From Maratus speciosus (lineage: Eukaryota > Arthropoda > Arachnida > Araneae > Salticidae), in NCBI GenBank assembly GCA_963932465.1, contig OZ010786.1, positions 592,151,038 to 592,215,037 on the forward strand: a stretch of DNA of 64,000 bases, given 5' to 3'. The notes beneath the pieces were generated by a model. That model worked only from the letters and a program-made list of their open reading frames with translations. It made no database searches and was not told where the DNA came from. Made by a program: the position numbers and the translations under genes. Shown here piece after piece: positions 43,084-55,231 of this stretch (the first letter of the stretch is position 1; each line of letters begins with the position of its first letter).

Positions 43084-43914
43084 TATATTTCCATTAATTA
43101 TTTAAAGAAAAAAAGAGATTATTTCCGGCAAGTTCTACGCTCGATACGACAAACTAATCCATCCAAAACAGTCTATTTATATGTATCAAAATCAATATAA
43201 CAGAAATAATCAGATAAACAGTCTATCTATACACTTATCCAAAACTAAGCTATCCAAGCACATACACTATATTTTCGAAATAATTTAATAAAAAAAATCT
43301 TCTTTATTTTCCTTAAACAGAATATATAAACTTGAATTATTTATTGAATTTTATGTCTGTCAACATATGCTTTATGACACAAAAATATATAGCATGGAAA
43401 ATCTGATAATACTCAAATCCTTAAGGAGATTACTGTCACTTCACGAGATATTTCACGATATTTTCTATCTTATTATTTGAAGGGGACACCTGTAGTGCAA
43501 GAAAGAGATTTGTTTGAAGATAAGGTAGTGATAAATAATCTATAAATCTCGTTTTATCTTTTGTCTACAGCTGTAGCTATTTTCCTTAAATTATTTCTTA
43601 AATTAATCTATTAAAAATAAATCATAGTTAAAAAAAATATATAAAACACTCAGATTACGGAAATTTTTTAAAATTTAAATCTGCATTATATAAATTTTAT
43701 TTGAATAAAAATTATTGAAGATTTAGCATTATCGGCAGGGTAACTTACATTAATTTTCAAGAAAAGTGTTACAGTATGTATTGAAAGATATAGTGCATTA
43801 AGGAGATTTCCGCAATGTCCAGTAGACTAAGAATTATTTCCATAAGTTGGATACTGTATTATATTTTAATTATTTGCAAGTTAAGAACTAATAATTATAC
43901 CTTTTACAGGAGTG
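43084..43914. other. Unannotated AT-rich DNA
   Basis: No gene or repeat boundary seen. Confidence 0.4.
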
Positions 43915-44770
43915 CCACAAGCGACAATTAGCCCCAGGTATGCTATTTCTTTCTCCCAGCAATTAAGATGTTGTCTCCAAAAAATAACGTTCCGTTGTAT
44001 AAGCCAGCCATAAAACAAAGCAGATGAAACATTGTACTGTTAAATACACTACTGCAATTTTTTTAACAATAAAGCATCGCACATTTTCAATTTTTATACC
44101 GCAGTATTGTGTACTTTAAAATGCAATTTGTTTGAAAACTACATCTCTATTTATTTTTGAGATATTAATTTTTTTGTTGTTTTTAGCATCATTTGTTTAA
44201 TTTTGGCAACTCAAGTACTCTATTTCTGTAGAAAGTAAGGGGAAAATAGTTGAGAAATAGCAATTATATCTTTTTGTTGCCGTTTTCCCATAACAACTGA
44301 AAAAAAAAATGTAACTGAAATATCTGCTATTTTGAAGAAAAAATAAATTAATGATTTCTGATAAAACAGGAAGCCATTATAAACTAAATTTAATTTTAAG
44401 TATCTATATTAATATTACAAACACATGAAGGCATGCGAACCATTATATAGCCGATTTTTTTGTCGAGTTTCTTGAATGACGATGTCTCTTTTTATGGATT
44501 TGTGTATTATTCTGCGATAGTGACGTCCTACGCGTACTTTACTGTAGATGTTGTTTAAAACTGGATCTCAAATGAGGAATTCTTCAGCGGATGCGGATGA
44601 CGTCATTTTATATAAAATAAAAGCGTGTGTTTTAAGTCTTAAAACTGACATATGTTTTGTACTATCTCTCTATATATACATTTTTTTTTCATCGGGGGCT
44701 GTACTAAAGTCTGAAAAAGCAGAATTCGTGTTTTATAGTTTTTATATTCTATTCACACCACTATTTTAAG
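43915..44770 (+). repeat. Dispersed ~750-bp repeat, copy 2
   Basis: Reverse complement of 5140-5900. Landmarks GGTATGCTATTTCTTTCTCC, CATTTTCAATTTTTATACCG, TTGGCAACTCAAGTACTC, CGAGTTTCTTGAATGACGAT and the CRE/TATA module. Confidence 0.65.
44598..44624 (+). promoter_or_regulatory. CRE + TATA-like module in dispersed repeat
   Basis: TGACGTCA followed at once by TTTTATATAAAATAAAAGCG, conserved with 5273-5295. Possibly the promoter of the parent element. Confidence 0.4.
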
Positions 44771-44888
44771 AAAATATTTTTTTTAGTAAATTTATCTTGC
44801 AGCTGTTGTTCAAGTGTGTGTGTGATTTTTTTTCTTTTAAGCGGTGCGAGATAAAATATAAAAATAGTCGCTTGTGCCAGCCCCCCTT

Positions 44889-46541
44889 TTAAGGGGACAG
44901 TACACTTTTAACGGTCATGAAACAAGCGAAATTTGTCATGAGTTTAGCATTTTTTTTATGAAAAAGATAACCACTCTAGAAGCACAAAATTTTTAGAGTA
45001 TATTTAGGTGATAGTGAACTACGTTCAAAATTTTTTTATTTGGATATATTATAATTTTAAAATATTCAAGGGGTCAGTTTCAAAGTGCTATTTAAAATTT
45101 TTACAGTTGATAACATTTCACTGCGCGCACGATATCTCATGCTAATTTCATTGTATTTTCATAAACTTTATCTTAAATTAAAGATAACACTCTGGTCTAT
45201 AATTTGAACTAGGATATTTGTATAATTGGTTAATTAGATAAAGAGTAATTAACATTTAATTAGAAAATTTAGAAAAACCATGGATTTTTACATGCATTCA
45301 ATCGCATAATTTTTTTCATACTGAACACAGCCTTGTAATTCTAGTTCATTTTCATTGTAATATAATTTTTTATGTAGGGCAAATATTTTAAAGCTCTACT
45401 TCAAATAGTTTTGGAGATATTATGCGCGGAAGAGTAATAAATGCCATTTTGAGAAAAAGCCGTTTAAAGATTAAATTGTATTTTTAAAATATAAAATATA
45501 TAATAAAGGAAACAAAACTACTAATTATATATCGTATTCCGTATTAAAAATAAAATTAGATGCTAGTTTAAAATGATAAATATAAAATTATTTGTAAAAT
45601 GCTGCAGAACATAGAAACATGCTTAAAAATTAAATATATGTAGTTTGTAAAAATGTGGCATATACTATTGCAAAAAATTAATTTTTAACATATAACTTAT
45701 TTTTTTTTTTTTGGTTTGATTGTAAAGAGAATTAAATGTGCACGTTTTATAAAACTAAATTATTTAATGTAAAATGTAGGCCATTTTATAGGGATTCTCG
45801 TATTTCGATATCTGATTCAGATACTTTGCTGCACAAAAATCCGGATAGTTTATTAAAAATATATATATTAATGTCAATAAATCCTATTCTAAACTGTCAA
45901 ATGAAACAAAAATCACTATCAAATTGACTATCTTTTAGTTTTCTATAACATGAGTTAGCATTTTAGAATATATTTATATCATCGTATTTTGTATAGCGAT
46001 TACCATTAAACTGACTCCTTCTTCGATACTGTTCTGAAGCACATTTTGCATATTTTTTTCATTAAAAAGCTAATAAATACTAAGAAGTAGAATACTATTA
46101 CAAAATCAGGAAAGTATTGCTCTAGGGAAAAAAATGTTTCGTTTCAAATTTAAGCACTTAATAGGAAATAAAGCTGTGAAAAGCCATGAAAGTAAACAAA
46201 TTTGGCGAAAGTGGAAGTTGAAGTTAATATTTTAAAGCTTTCTTATTATTGTTTAAGGTATTTAACCAATAACAACTGTCGCATTTTAGCATATTTCCAA
46301 AGTTATGATAATGTGAAAGCTCGAAAACAAAATGTAATCAAACCGCCATGATAGTTATCGCAGGGCTGTTAATTCGGAAATGAAGGGGTGATGTCTACAA
46401 TTTCCCTAATATCTTAGTAAATAATTATCACACAGTTAAAACCTTGGTATCAACTTATTCAGAATACAATAACCTTTCTATCGATGTAAAAAAAAAAAAA
46501 AATCGATTTTTGATAATTTTAAAAGTTTACTGTCCCCTTAA
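44889..46541. mobile_element. TTAA-flanked element, Kolobok/T2-like ends
   Basis: TTAAGGGGACAGTACACTTT at the left and AAAGTTTACTGTCCCCTTAA at the right, each including TTAA. TTAA plus an end starting with G-run and ACA resembles Kolobok/T2-type elements rather than piggyBac, whose ends start CCC. 1.65 kb, no convincing transposase; a 63-codon ORF at 45736 has no domain. Confidence 0.7.
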
Positions 46542-47186
46542 GATTTTAGATATTTGGAATCATTTGCAAATTGCGAAATATGTTGTACCTAAATAAATAT
46601 ACATATATTTACAAAGCTAGAACATTCGTAAGCGAATACACATGTAACCGTTAACAATTTTTCTCTTTTTTCCATTACAAAAGATCCCTTTTTCATGATT
46701 TTACTGCAAAATCGTAAAATATAAAAGATCTTTGTACAGAAATTCCCAACTCTCAGGAAATCAGTATTTGATCACTAGCAAGAAGTAAATTTACTAGTAC
46801 AATGTGCTACAATTCTGCTGATTCAGAGCTTTACTTTTGTAGCCGTCAGGAGAAATAAATTGTCGAACGAAATCGTCAGGAATAAAGAGCCTTAGTTGCT
46901 GAAGAAAATAATTAGAATTAAAAAAAAACAGCACCGGTTGTTATCTTTTAAATGTTTTTATTTATTGGTGCAGCCTGCCTTTGACTAGAAACGTTTCTTT
47001 CTATTAAAACACTTATACGAATTCTATATTTGGGTCATTCTCTGAAAAGTTGCTATTTTTTTTTATTAAATTGCGGACCAATAAACTTCCCTAAAAAATC
47101 TCACGATTTAGCCTACAAGTACCTTATTGCTATATTTATCAAAAAATAGTATGAACCAAACTGTATTTCACAGTTCTTCTGATATT
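46542..47186. other. Unannotated AT-rich DNA
   Basis: No gene or repeat end recognised. Confidence 0.4.
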
Positions 47187-47396
47187 TTAATTTCAAAGCA
47201 CTTCCATTGCTAAAATGTTCAAATAAATGATTGGCACCGGAATTTAAGAGCAAATTTATTTGTAAATAAGAAAACGGCTGTATTTCACATACATGTTAAA
47301 TAGATAAAATTTTATAAAAAGTCTGGTGCCATTGTGGCACTTGGAAATTAAAATTAAGTGGTTTCGTAAACATACCACCGCCCTTGAAAGGGTTAA
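47187..47396. mobile_element. TTAA MITE, family P8/P9
   Basis: Same family as 16502-16719: ATTGGCACCGGAATTTAAG, AAAGTCTGGTGCCATTGTGG and CACCGCCCTTGAAAGGGTTAA. Confidence 0.7.
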
Positions 47397-48589
47397 ACAA
47401 GAAAAGAAATTATAATTAGAAGTCATGCTGTCAAAAAAAATATATTTTTTAACTCTATGTCAATTGAAAAAATAAAGATAAAGCATTAACATTTAGAAGA
47501 GTTAATGTTTATTTGAATTAGTACAATTTTGTTTAAAACTTCTCCCTGTAAAATAATAAAAGATAAAAATGTATTATCTTTACTTACAGTAATTAAAAGT
47601 CTTATGAGTTTTTTAATGTGTATTTTATTGCAGTAGATTTTCTTATTTTACTGTTTAGTACATAGATTCAGGTCATTCCCTCACAATTTAAGTCCTAGAC
47701 ATATATAAATCATGTGCTGCTTTCTACTAAGTAAATAATGGCAAATTTATAGTTATGTGAGGGAAAGACGACAAATGCTAGGGACATCTTTAAAAAGTGC
47801 CCTAATTCATTCATTATAAAAGATATAAATATAATTAAATGGCGAAATATGTATTTAAGTATGTATAATGAATTGCGAAAAAAATAATTATAAATATACG
47901 TGCTGCAATGGCAGAGAAAGCATTTCCTTTCCTACATATGTGAATGGGGACATAGAGAGGGAATGATATTTGCGTTAAAAAATACATTAAATTTATCAAA
48001 TTTCAATTTCAATAAGCAAATAATTAATTACAGTTTATATGTATAACTGATTAATATTGATAGTTTAAATCACTTTTTCTTTTTGTAATTTTAAATGTAT
48101 GTCTTCAAGACCCCTGGGACATATAATTGCCACTTTCCAGAAAATGACTCATTTACGTACCAGACAATTTATATCAGATATTTGCAAGAAAAATTTCTTC
48201 AAATTAAGTTATTAGTTTTATGTACAAATTTCTCATCTACCTTAAATTTGCTAAACAATTCAATTTGTATAGTTGGATGAAATTTTCTTGTATATGTAGG
48301 GTGCTAGTAACACTTTTAATATAATATTCCATCTCATTTAATCGTAGAAAAATATTCAATTCTGCGGTCAATAAAAATATATTCTACGGTGAAATAGAAA
48401 AATATTATATATATATATATATATAGGTAAAATATGAATGCGGGAACTGTTAATATCCATACTTGTTTAATTTCTGGAAGCTTCATAAAGTGCAGTGATG
48501 AAAACGACGAGTTTTCAACATTTAAATCATAAATACTGAATATAAAACTCCAAGTATTATTATAATAAATCTTTGCAAAGTATTACATT
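47397..48589. other. Unannotated AT-rich DNA
   Basis: No gene or repeat end recognised; (TA)n at 48403-48424 follows a short ORF-free stretch. Confidence 0.4.
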
Positions 48590-48900
48590 AAATTTTAACA
48601 AACATGTCAAATCTTTTCAAATAATCTACTGCAATGTTTAGCGGATGTGAAATAGTCTAAATCGCAGAAAAACGTACTCTTTATGCATTCTATGTTACTA
48701 CGTGTTAAGGTTTTCATTTATATTTAATTTGAAAGTTTCCTATGATATTCTTCAAATGTTACATTTTGCGACAGATTTCGCTTTGCATTTCCTGTAAAGC
48801 TTGCATAACATAAACACTGAAGGAAGGGAATTTAAATTTTGCAATTCTGTAGAGAAAAATTTGAAGATTCATTTCCTATTATTTTGAAATATTTATTCAA
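48590..48900. repeat. Old dispersed repeat S (copy 1)
   Basis: Shares TCAAATCTTTTCAAAT, CTGCAATGTTTA, TTTCATTTATATTTA and CAAATGTTACATTTTG with 51640-51880 and 53085-53300 at low identity. The three are spaced 1.5-3 kb apart in the same orientation, suggesting an old duplicated unit. Confidence 0.45.
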
Positions 48901-49142
48901 CAACAGTTCGTAGATTTCAGAAATTCTATCACGTCTTACTTGTTTTTGTTTTTGACTTTCTTTCCAAAATAAATAACTAAAAATATTTTAGTAAAAATCT
49001 TTGAAAAACCTGCGAAAATGACATTTCTTTAACATGTATCGAAAATTTTTACAACGATTCTACGAAATAATACTATCTCTAAACTAGTATGTCGTGTCCA
49101 TCATACAACTTTCTTCTATATAAATCACATCAATTTAATGAT

Positions 49143-49353
49143 TTAACCCGTTGGGAACGAGCGACACGTATACGTGCCGGAAATAGGCCTAAGGATCCTC
49201 GTTTATCCTCACCAGTAAAATTTTACTGTAAAATTTGCCTTATTTAATCCGAGCGTTTTCCCGATTTGAATAGGCACAAACTTCTGTTTTTTTTTTAAAC
49301 CGGTAGCAAAGTAATAAACATTTCGTAAAAGGCTCCCGTCGCGAAGGGGTTAA
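49143..49353. mobile_element. TTAA MITE, family A (copy 8)
   Basis: TTAA flanks; CCCGTTGGGAACGAGCGAC and GTCGCGAAGGGG. Core CTCACCAGTAAAATTTTACT, TTTGCCTTATTTAATC. Very close to copies 2 and 4. Confidence 0.9.
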
Positions 49354-49895
49354 ATAGTACAAGAAATTACATCGATTTAGCACCAAATCATATGAAAGTA
49401 TATCTGAATTTGAAGTTTGATGAAAATTCGTGCATTAGTTATTGAGATAGAGCTATAGCGGAAATTCTTAAAAATGTAGCATAGCAGCTCCACCTGCTGA
49501 GCGATTTACACCAAAACATAAACAGCACTAATTGATATCACGGTATACCTGAATCTGAAGTTTGTTGAAAATCCAAGCATTAGTTCTTGAGATAAGGGCT
49601 ATTGCGGAAATCACAAAAAGGAAGCATAGCAGCTTCACTTGTTGAACAATTTACACCAAAATGTATAAAACATCAATTCCTGTCAAGAATTAACTGAATC
49701 TGAAGTTTGATGAAAATCCGTGCATTAGTTCTGGAGATTGAGCTCTTGTGGAAATCGTGAAAAATGCTTCATAGCAGAGCCACTTGTCGAGCGATTCACA
49801 CCAAAAACTAATCAGCGCCAATTTATATCAAGGACTGACTGAATATAAATTTTTATTAAATTCGGTTCATAAGTTCTTGAGATAGAGAGCCCACA
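49354..49895. repeat. ~145-bp tandem array, 4 units
   Basis: TGCATTAGTT(A/C)TTGAGAT-type motifs recur at about 49431, 49576, 49721 and 49866, along with GAAGTTTGATGAAAATCCG and GCATAGCAGC.CCAC. The last unit is diverged. Confidence 0.85.
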
Positions 49896-49911
49896 AAATT
49901 TGTGTCTCACA

Positions 49912-49944
49912 CAGACAGACAGACTGACAGACCAACAGACAGAC
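49912..49944. repeat. GACA microsatellite
   Basis: Interrupted (CAGA)n tract of about 33 bp next to the 145-bp array. Confidence 0.85.
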
Positions 49945-50085
49945 ATTTTGAAAAAACACGTTTTTCGTGTTCTCTGACCCCTAAAACCTGTAAACCCGTT
50001 GAAAACCGGTATTCGAGAATTTTCATGAATCCAATACTTCCTAAACTTAAAAAAGTTAAAACATACATTAATCATTACGTTTACT

Positions 50086-50347
50086 AGTAATAATTTAAAA
50101 ATAACATGGTGTATTGTTATTATGCAAAAATTATTTAAAAAATATGAAATTATGAGCTCTGATATTTAAATATTCATATTTGTCATATTTCTTGAAGGAT
50201 TGTGACGTATGAATGACGAAAATCAGGAAAGTTCATATCTCATCCATTAATCATAACCATCGACGAGGTTCGTAAAGATACTTACTTTTTCACTTATTAT
50301 TATTATTTTTTTTGTAATACCAGTATTTCTATAAAATCTAATAACTG
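50086..50347. other. Unannotated AT-rich DNA
   Basis: Nothing recognised. Confidence 0.4.
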
Positions 50348-50937
50348 CAGCACAACCTCGCTAATCCGAACTAATTGGGACCGGTGTCAGTTCGGATAAC
50401 AAAAAATTCGGATTACCTGAAATTCTGATAAAAATAGAATATAAGAAGATGCGTGCTATAAAAAATTTAAGTTATAAGTAATCAGTAGTATAGTAAAAAT
50501 CCTGTAATCCGGCATCCTAAGGTCTGGCATGCTGGATAATACAGCACGGCTTTCGGAAAAAAATAGTATTTCTGTTTAATCACTCCCGGTGTTCATAATA
50601 ACTCAATAAAACTTCATAATGAGCAATTACGCAACAACCCGTGACAAACAGTTCAAAATCACGAATCTATAAATAGCTCAATCACCACGTCGATGAGGGA
50701 AAAAAATATATCTGTCGATAATTTGTCAAATCAAACTGTTAAAAGGAAGAATAATATTTATCATCTGAATTAAGTACATTTTTTCATTTTAGAAAATAAT
50801 TTTATAGTGGCTGGTAAACAAACAGATATTCGAGATTTTTTAAAAAAATGTATTCTAGGAGTACGCCTACAGTGCACGTTTTCATTTTATATCCTGTACA
50901 TATATGTTCTACTTTTACATTATTATTTCTTTATTCT

Positions 50938-50980
<43 letters not shown>

Positions 50981-51052
50981 TTCAAGCAGAATTTTCGAAA
51001 ATGAAATCGGTTTGGATTACCCGGAATTTCGAATCAGCGATATTCTGTTGTG
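50348..51052. mobile_element. pogo/Tigger-like MITE
   Basis: Left end CACAACCTCGCTAATCCGAA followed by TTGGGACCGG and TCGGATAAC; right end (complement) CACAACAGAATATCGCTGAT TCGAA. The (C)TCGCTAATCCGAAC..GGATAA signature is typical of pogo/Tigger ends. A second such segment, CCTGTAATCCGGCA, lies near 50508. A T41 run is at 50939-50979. No transposase. Confidence 0.65.
50939..50979. repeat. T41 homopolymer
   Basis: Uninterrupted run of 41 T inside the pogo-like element. Confidence 0.9.
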
Positions 51053-51177
51053 TAAGGAATATCTGGTTAGGTACAACTGAATTTTCTTCATAAATATTCT
51101 GGTATAGGAAGGGCAATAAATTAATTAAAAAGTAGGTACCCGTATAAATCCTGATTGAATATAAAATGGAGTTTACA

Positions 51178-51576
51178 TTATCGATGGGCAGATTGAATGA
51201 ATTCGGTTGAAATATTCGGGCATGTGCAAAAAGCATGGCTGTCAACCTTTGTTTTTTTTTATCATTATTATTCAATTTTAACCAGAAATGTTTTATCGAA
51301 AAAGAACTTTTCAATTTTAATTATAATTAATTAGCTAAACCGTCATGAAAATGTAAAAAATATTTTTATCTTCAAAATTTCGGAAAATAATTAATTAAAA
51401 GAATTACGAAGGCTGGCAACTATGTTTTTACTTCTTTTCTGTTTACAAAATTTATGGTGGTAATTGATTAAATATATATATATATATATATACACAGGTT
51501 GGAAACTATGTTTTTTTGCGCATGCCCAAAATGATTCATTCGAATAGTAAAATCATCATTCTGTCCATCACTAGTT
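51178..51576. repeat. Inverted repeat element
   Basis: GATGGGCAGATTGAATGAAT..GGGCATGTGCAAAAAGCATG at the left and its complement (..GCGCATGCCCAAAATGATTC, TCTGTCCATC) at the right, about 75-bp arms. A (TA)n tract is next to the right arm. Confidence 0.6.
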
Positions 51577-51639
51577 TTCATATGTGTAAAGTTAAAAAAA
51601 TATATTCATTAACATCGTAATAATCAGTTAAATATCTCC

Positions 51640-51880
51640 AAATATATGTTGCAATGGTTAAATAAATTCGAAATATCCTAAATAATTAAAAATGTTATCT
51701 GTATAAATTATGTGCAAATGCATGTTTAAACTTTGATTTATATTTAAATGGAAAATTTCTTCTTTCAATCTGCAAATGTTACATTTCAGATTTTCCGTTG
51801 CATTTTCGATCGCATTTCGTACAAAATATTTAAAAATGTTACATAATTTAAATTTCGAAATGCTGCAGAGAAAAATTTAC
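51640..51880. repeat. Old dispersed repeat S (copy 2)
   Basis: Matches 48590-48900 and 53085-53300 weakly (TGCAATGGTTAAATAAATTC, TTGATTTATATTTAAATGG, GCAAATGTTACATTTC). Confidence 0.45.
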
Positions 51881-52037
51881 AAACTCGTGTCAAGGTGCAT
51901 TCGGCAATTGTCGCGCTGCATACAGCCACAACTGTATAATAGAATGCTCCGCTTTATATAATCCCAATATTTTAAAATAAATTTTCCGATTAAACAAAGT
52001 AATTACATAGTCGGTAACTTAATTTTTAAACAGATAT

Positions 52038-52245
52038 TTAACCCTAGATCTACCGGGAATTTTATTCAAGTTTTAATAAAACGTTCTACACCAGAATTTT
52101 TATTTAAAACTATTTAACTTATTTATTTACCTTATTTTTGTCTGGTTTATATACTTAGTTTATTTTAAAGAAATTTCTGGTTTGAATGAATATTTTGTAT
52201 GTACCTGTCGGGTCCAATGGACCCGTCTGGTAGACGGAGGGTTAA
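52038..52245. mobile_element. TTAA MITE, family P2 (copy b)
   Basis: TTAA flanks, ends CCCTAGATCTACCGGG and TAGACGGAGGG. It differs from 11105-11312 at very few positions over 208 bp. Confidence 0.9.
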
Positions 52246-52576
52246 ATAAAAGTGTCAGACTTCTTCAAAAGGCCAAAGAATATTCGCAACTTGCTCATTT
52301 CCTATAATTTAGAAATTTTTAAGCACGCGTCAATAATATTTAACTATTTCGTCATTAGATTTTTTTAAAATTTAGTTTATTGAAGTATTGCATAAATATA
52401 TAACTATGAATAATTTGAATAAGCGGATTTGAAAACCTGTCAAAATAACATTTTCTTTTTCGAATTTCATATTATACTGTAATTTTCATATTATGCTATC
52501 TAAATATTTTAATATTTTAAAGACATAGATGAATCTATCAGTGTCAGAAATTATAATTTTGAAAGAATTTGATATA

Positions 52577-52745
52577 TTGGGTCGATCGAAAAATTGGGTC
52601 GTGTTTTGAAAATCAATTCGAGCTGGAAAAATCTGTTCGGTAATTATTAGACATTTGATATATGAATAAATGTCTAATTTAAATGATAGAATTTTCCGGT
52701 ACTAATTGAATTTCCCAACACGACACGACTTTCCGATCGACCCAA
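52577..52745. mobile_element. mariner-like MITE (copy 2, uninterrupted)
   Basis: TTGGGTCGATCG left and CGATCGACCCAA right, flanked by TA (52575-52576, 52746-52747). Inner arms GAAAATCAATTCGAGC and the inverse, with GTCTAATTTAAATGATAG near the centre. Compare 3104-3720. Confidence 0.88.
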
Positions 52746-52824
52746 TACTATCGTGTCAAAAACGTATTTAATGTTAAATTATCAAATAGTCAGATCTTTT
52801 ATTAATATCGACATTTGCTTATTA

Positions 52825-52975
52825 TTAACACTAGAAATGCCGTAAATTTTACTCAAGTTTTATAAAAATTTTCAATACCAGAATTTTTATTTAAAACTGT
52901 TTATTCAATTAACTTGCTTTAATGACTTTTGTTTAACATACTCAAAATGACCACCCATGGCCCTTCTAGTGTTAA
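52825..52975. mobile_element. TTAA MITE, family P2 (copy e, shortened)
   Basis: TTAA flanks, ACACTAGAAATGCCG and complement ACACTAGAAGGGCC. Core CAATACCAGAATTTTTATTT; the right half is deleted (151 bp instead of about 208). Confidence 0.85.
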
Positions 52976-53084
52976 GAAGCTTTACGAAATTACTAACAAT
53001 ACAAATGACTAAATTGCCATGTCTAATTTATCAATATTGAAGTGAATCTTATTACATAAAAATTTTGAAAAGTTATCATTAATT

Positions 53085-53300
53085 GTATAATAATTTGTCA
53101 AATCTTTTCAAATATCTCCAGCAATGTTTAATGAATTCGAAAAAATATATGTATATATGTAAAGTAAAATAATTCTCACAACTTTTCATTGGAAATAGGT
53201 ACTTAAAACTTTCATTTATATTTATACAGAAAAATTCATTCGGCATTCTGAAATTTTCCATTTAATAAGAGATTTTAACTTTCTTTTTTTAAAAACTTTC
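53085..53300. repeat. Old dispersed repeat S (copy 3)
   Basis: TCAAATCTTTTCAAATATCT, CAGCAATGTTTAATGAATTC, TTTCATTTATATTTATACAG. Confidence 0.45.
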
Positions 53301-54452
53301 CGAATAAAATAGAAATAGTAGCAATTAATTTAATTTTGAAAAACTGGCGCGAAAAATTTGAAATGTCATTTCCGATTACAGATGAAATATTTAACAGTCC
53401 ACACGATTATTCCATGAATGAAAAAAAATAAGGAGAAAAAAAAGAAAAGCAATTCGTAAAATAGAAATTTCTTTAAACGAATGCTCAGATAGTTATCTTT
53501 TTTAAAGTATACAAATTTTGCATCGTCCTTAGCTCTAATTTAAATAAATAGTTAAATCAGAGCTAATATAATATTATATTTTGGAATGGTAATTTTTAAA
53601 AGCTAGTCACTTAATACTTATCAAGTTTTTTCACCAACTAATAAAATAAGCTAATTTGTCATTTTCACCCCCGAAGTTAACAGCATTAATAATAAAGCAA
53701 TCCATAGTCTGAATTTGAATGAATCATTTTTATAAAAAATAACTTCTCTGTTGTTGGTGCCGTAGTTAAATTTATTGTTATCGGGGGGGGGGGGGGATGT
53801 CTTTATCGGCAAAGAGCAAATATGAAAAAAAATCTATTGGTTATAAAAACAGGAAAATTTTATAAATATATAAAAGTAGGTATTTTGTAGAGAAGTTTAT
53901 ATGGTGAAGTAGACAGTGTTTACATCAAAGAATTATTTTAAACGCTATTTAATGTTAAAATCAGTCAAGTTCAGTTGCATACGTTTTATAGGAATCAAAA
54001 TCTATTCATAGCAATGTAATCTATATATATTTTCCAAGCAAATACGCGAATATATTGCGGTGCACAATATGCAAACATTTTTTTTAATTTTTCTATTTTT
54101 TAATTTATTTTTATTTAAGATTCAACTATCTGAATAGAGATTTATTTCATATTTTGTAAAAAGCCGTCTTTTACCTACTATTATCAGATTTAAAAAAATC
54201 CCTATTAATAACATTTCCTAAAATTATTTAATTGAAAAATATACTTACAAGTAAATATTAAAAAAGAAAGAAAATTTTAAAATAGTTAAATTATCAAGTG
54301 CAAAAATTATTTAATGGTGAAAATTACATTATATTTTAAAAGCCCCAAAATAATTTTTCAAGCACATTTTGATTGAAATATATATTTACAAGTGAATATT
54401 AAAGGAGAAAGAAAACTTTAAAATAAATAAATTATTACTTGATTGAAATGAA
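53301..54452. other. Unannotated AT-rich DNA with G14 run
   Basis: A G14 run at 53783-53796. Direct near-repeats GATTGAAATATATATTTACA / TTGAAAAATATACTTACAAG at 54233 and 54371. No gene. Confidence 0.4.
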
Positions 54453-54892
54453 TCTATAATAATAAAGAAATAAGTTTGTGTGTGAGTGAGTGAGTGAGTG
54501 AGTGTGTCGGCGGTGTTCTGAAGAGACCGCTACACGTAGAACTATAAAATTTGGGGAAAAGGTACGTCTATATATGAAGTTTTGCACCTGGAAGCCCGAT
54601 TTTCGATTTTTTGATTAGATTTTTTTATTTAATTTTTTATGCAATTTTTAGCACTTTTTTAAGTTTCGAGGCGATTTTTTCCATATAAGTGAGAAGAATA
54701 CGGGGTCTTTCTTTTAACCCAATATAGTAAATTTTGTTCCCTTTTCAAAAAAGTTTATTCGGAATTCATGCAGCGATTTTTGAATTTTTAGCGAATTTTT
54801 TATGCAATTATTGAACAGCATTTAATGCATTTCCATACCTATATGGAAGTTACTGTACAGGGACACAGTTCTGTCGCCAACTTGGCGGTATA

Positions 54893-54965
54893 TCGCAAAA
54901 TTTGGCGACCGAAATGAGTCGCCAAAAGTGACGCCAACTTGGCGATATCTCTAATATTTCGCCAA
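54893..54965. repeat. TCGCCAA/TTGGCGA motif cluster (first)
   Basis: At least seven GCCAA/TTGGCG motifs alternate in orientation within 75 bp, including the near-palindrome CAACTTGGCGGTATATCGC. Repeated in the second unit at 55470-55568. Confidence 0.7.
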
Positions 54966-55058
54966 ATTCCCATAGACTTCCATTGTAAACCAATATGGAT
55001 TACTTGCTTACAGAAAATCAACAAATTGAGATATTTTAATGCAACAAAAACTAATATT

Positions 55059-55231
55059 TATAATAAAACACTCATACTACAATATATATTAAAACACACA
55101 TACACACATAAATAACGCCTGCATTCAACAGTTAAAGGTATATATAAATATTATACAGACATACAAACAATAAATACAATAAACCCAACTGGACTGAAAA
55201 ATTAGCCAGAGCCAGGAATCGAACGCGGGAC
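55059..55231 (-). mobile_element. 5'-truncated tRNA-derived SINE
   Basis: On the minus strand it begins GGTCCCGCGTTCGATTCCTG, containing the RNA polymerase III B box (GTTCGATTCC), followed by an unrelated body and AT-rich tail ending TTTTATTATA. It is flanked by a perfect 14-bp duplication CAAAAACTAATATT (55045-55058, 55232-55245). The sister unit at about 55668-55681 shows the empty site. The A box is missing, so it is 5' truncated. Confidence 0.85.

Larger units (their letters stand above)
49100..50085 (-). mobile_element. Tandem-core element with GACA tract (reverse orientation)
   Basis: From ACTTTCTTCTATATAAA at the left: a family A MITE insertion, four ~145-bp core units (49354-49895), GACA microsatellite (49912-49944), then CTCTGACCCCTAAAACC and GTTGAAAACCGG, which are the reverse complement of the block before the array at 32000. 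The shared terminal block with a different core unit links it to 31944-33840. Confidence 0.6.
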
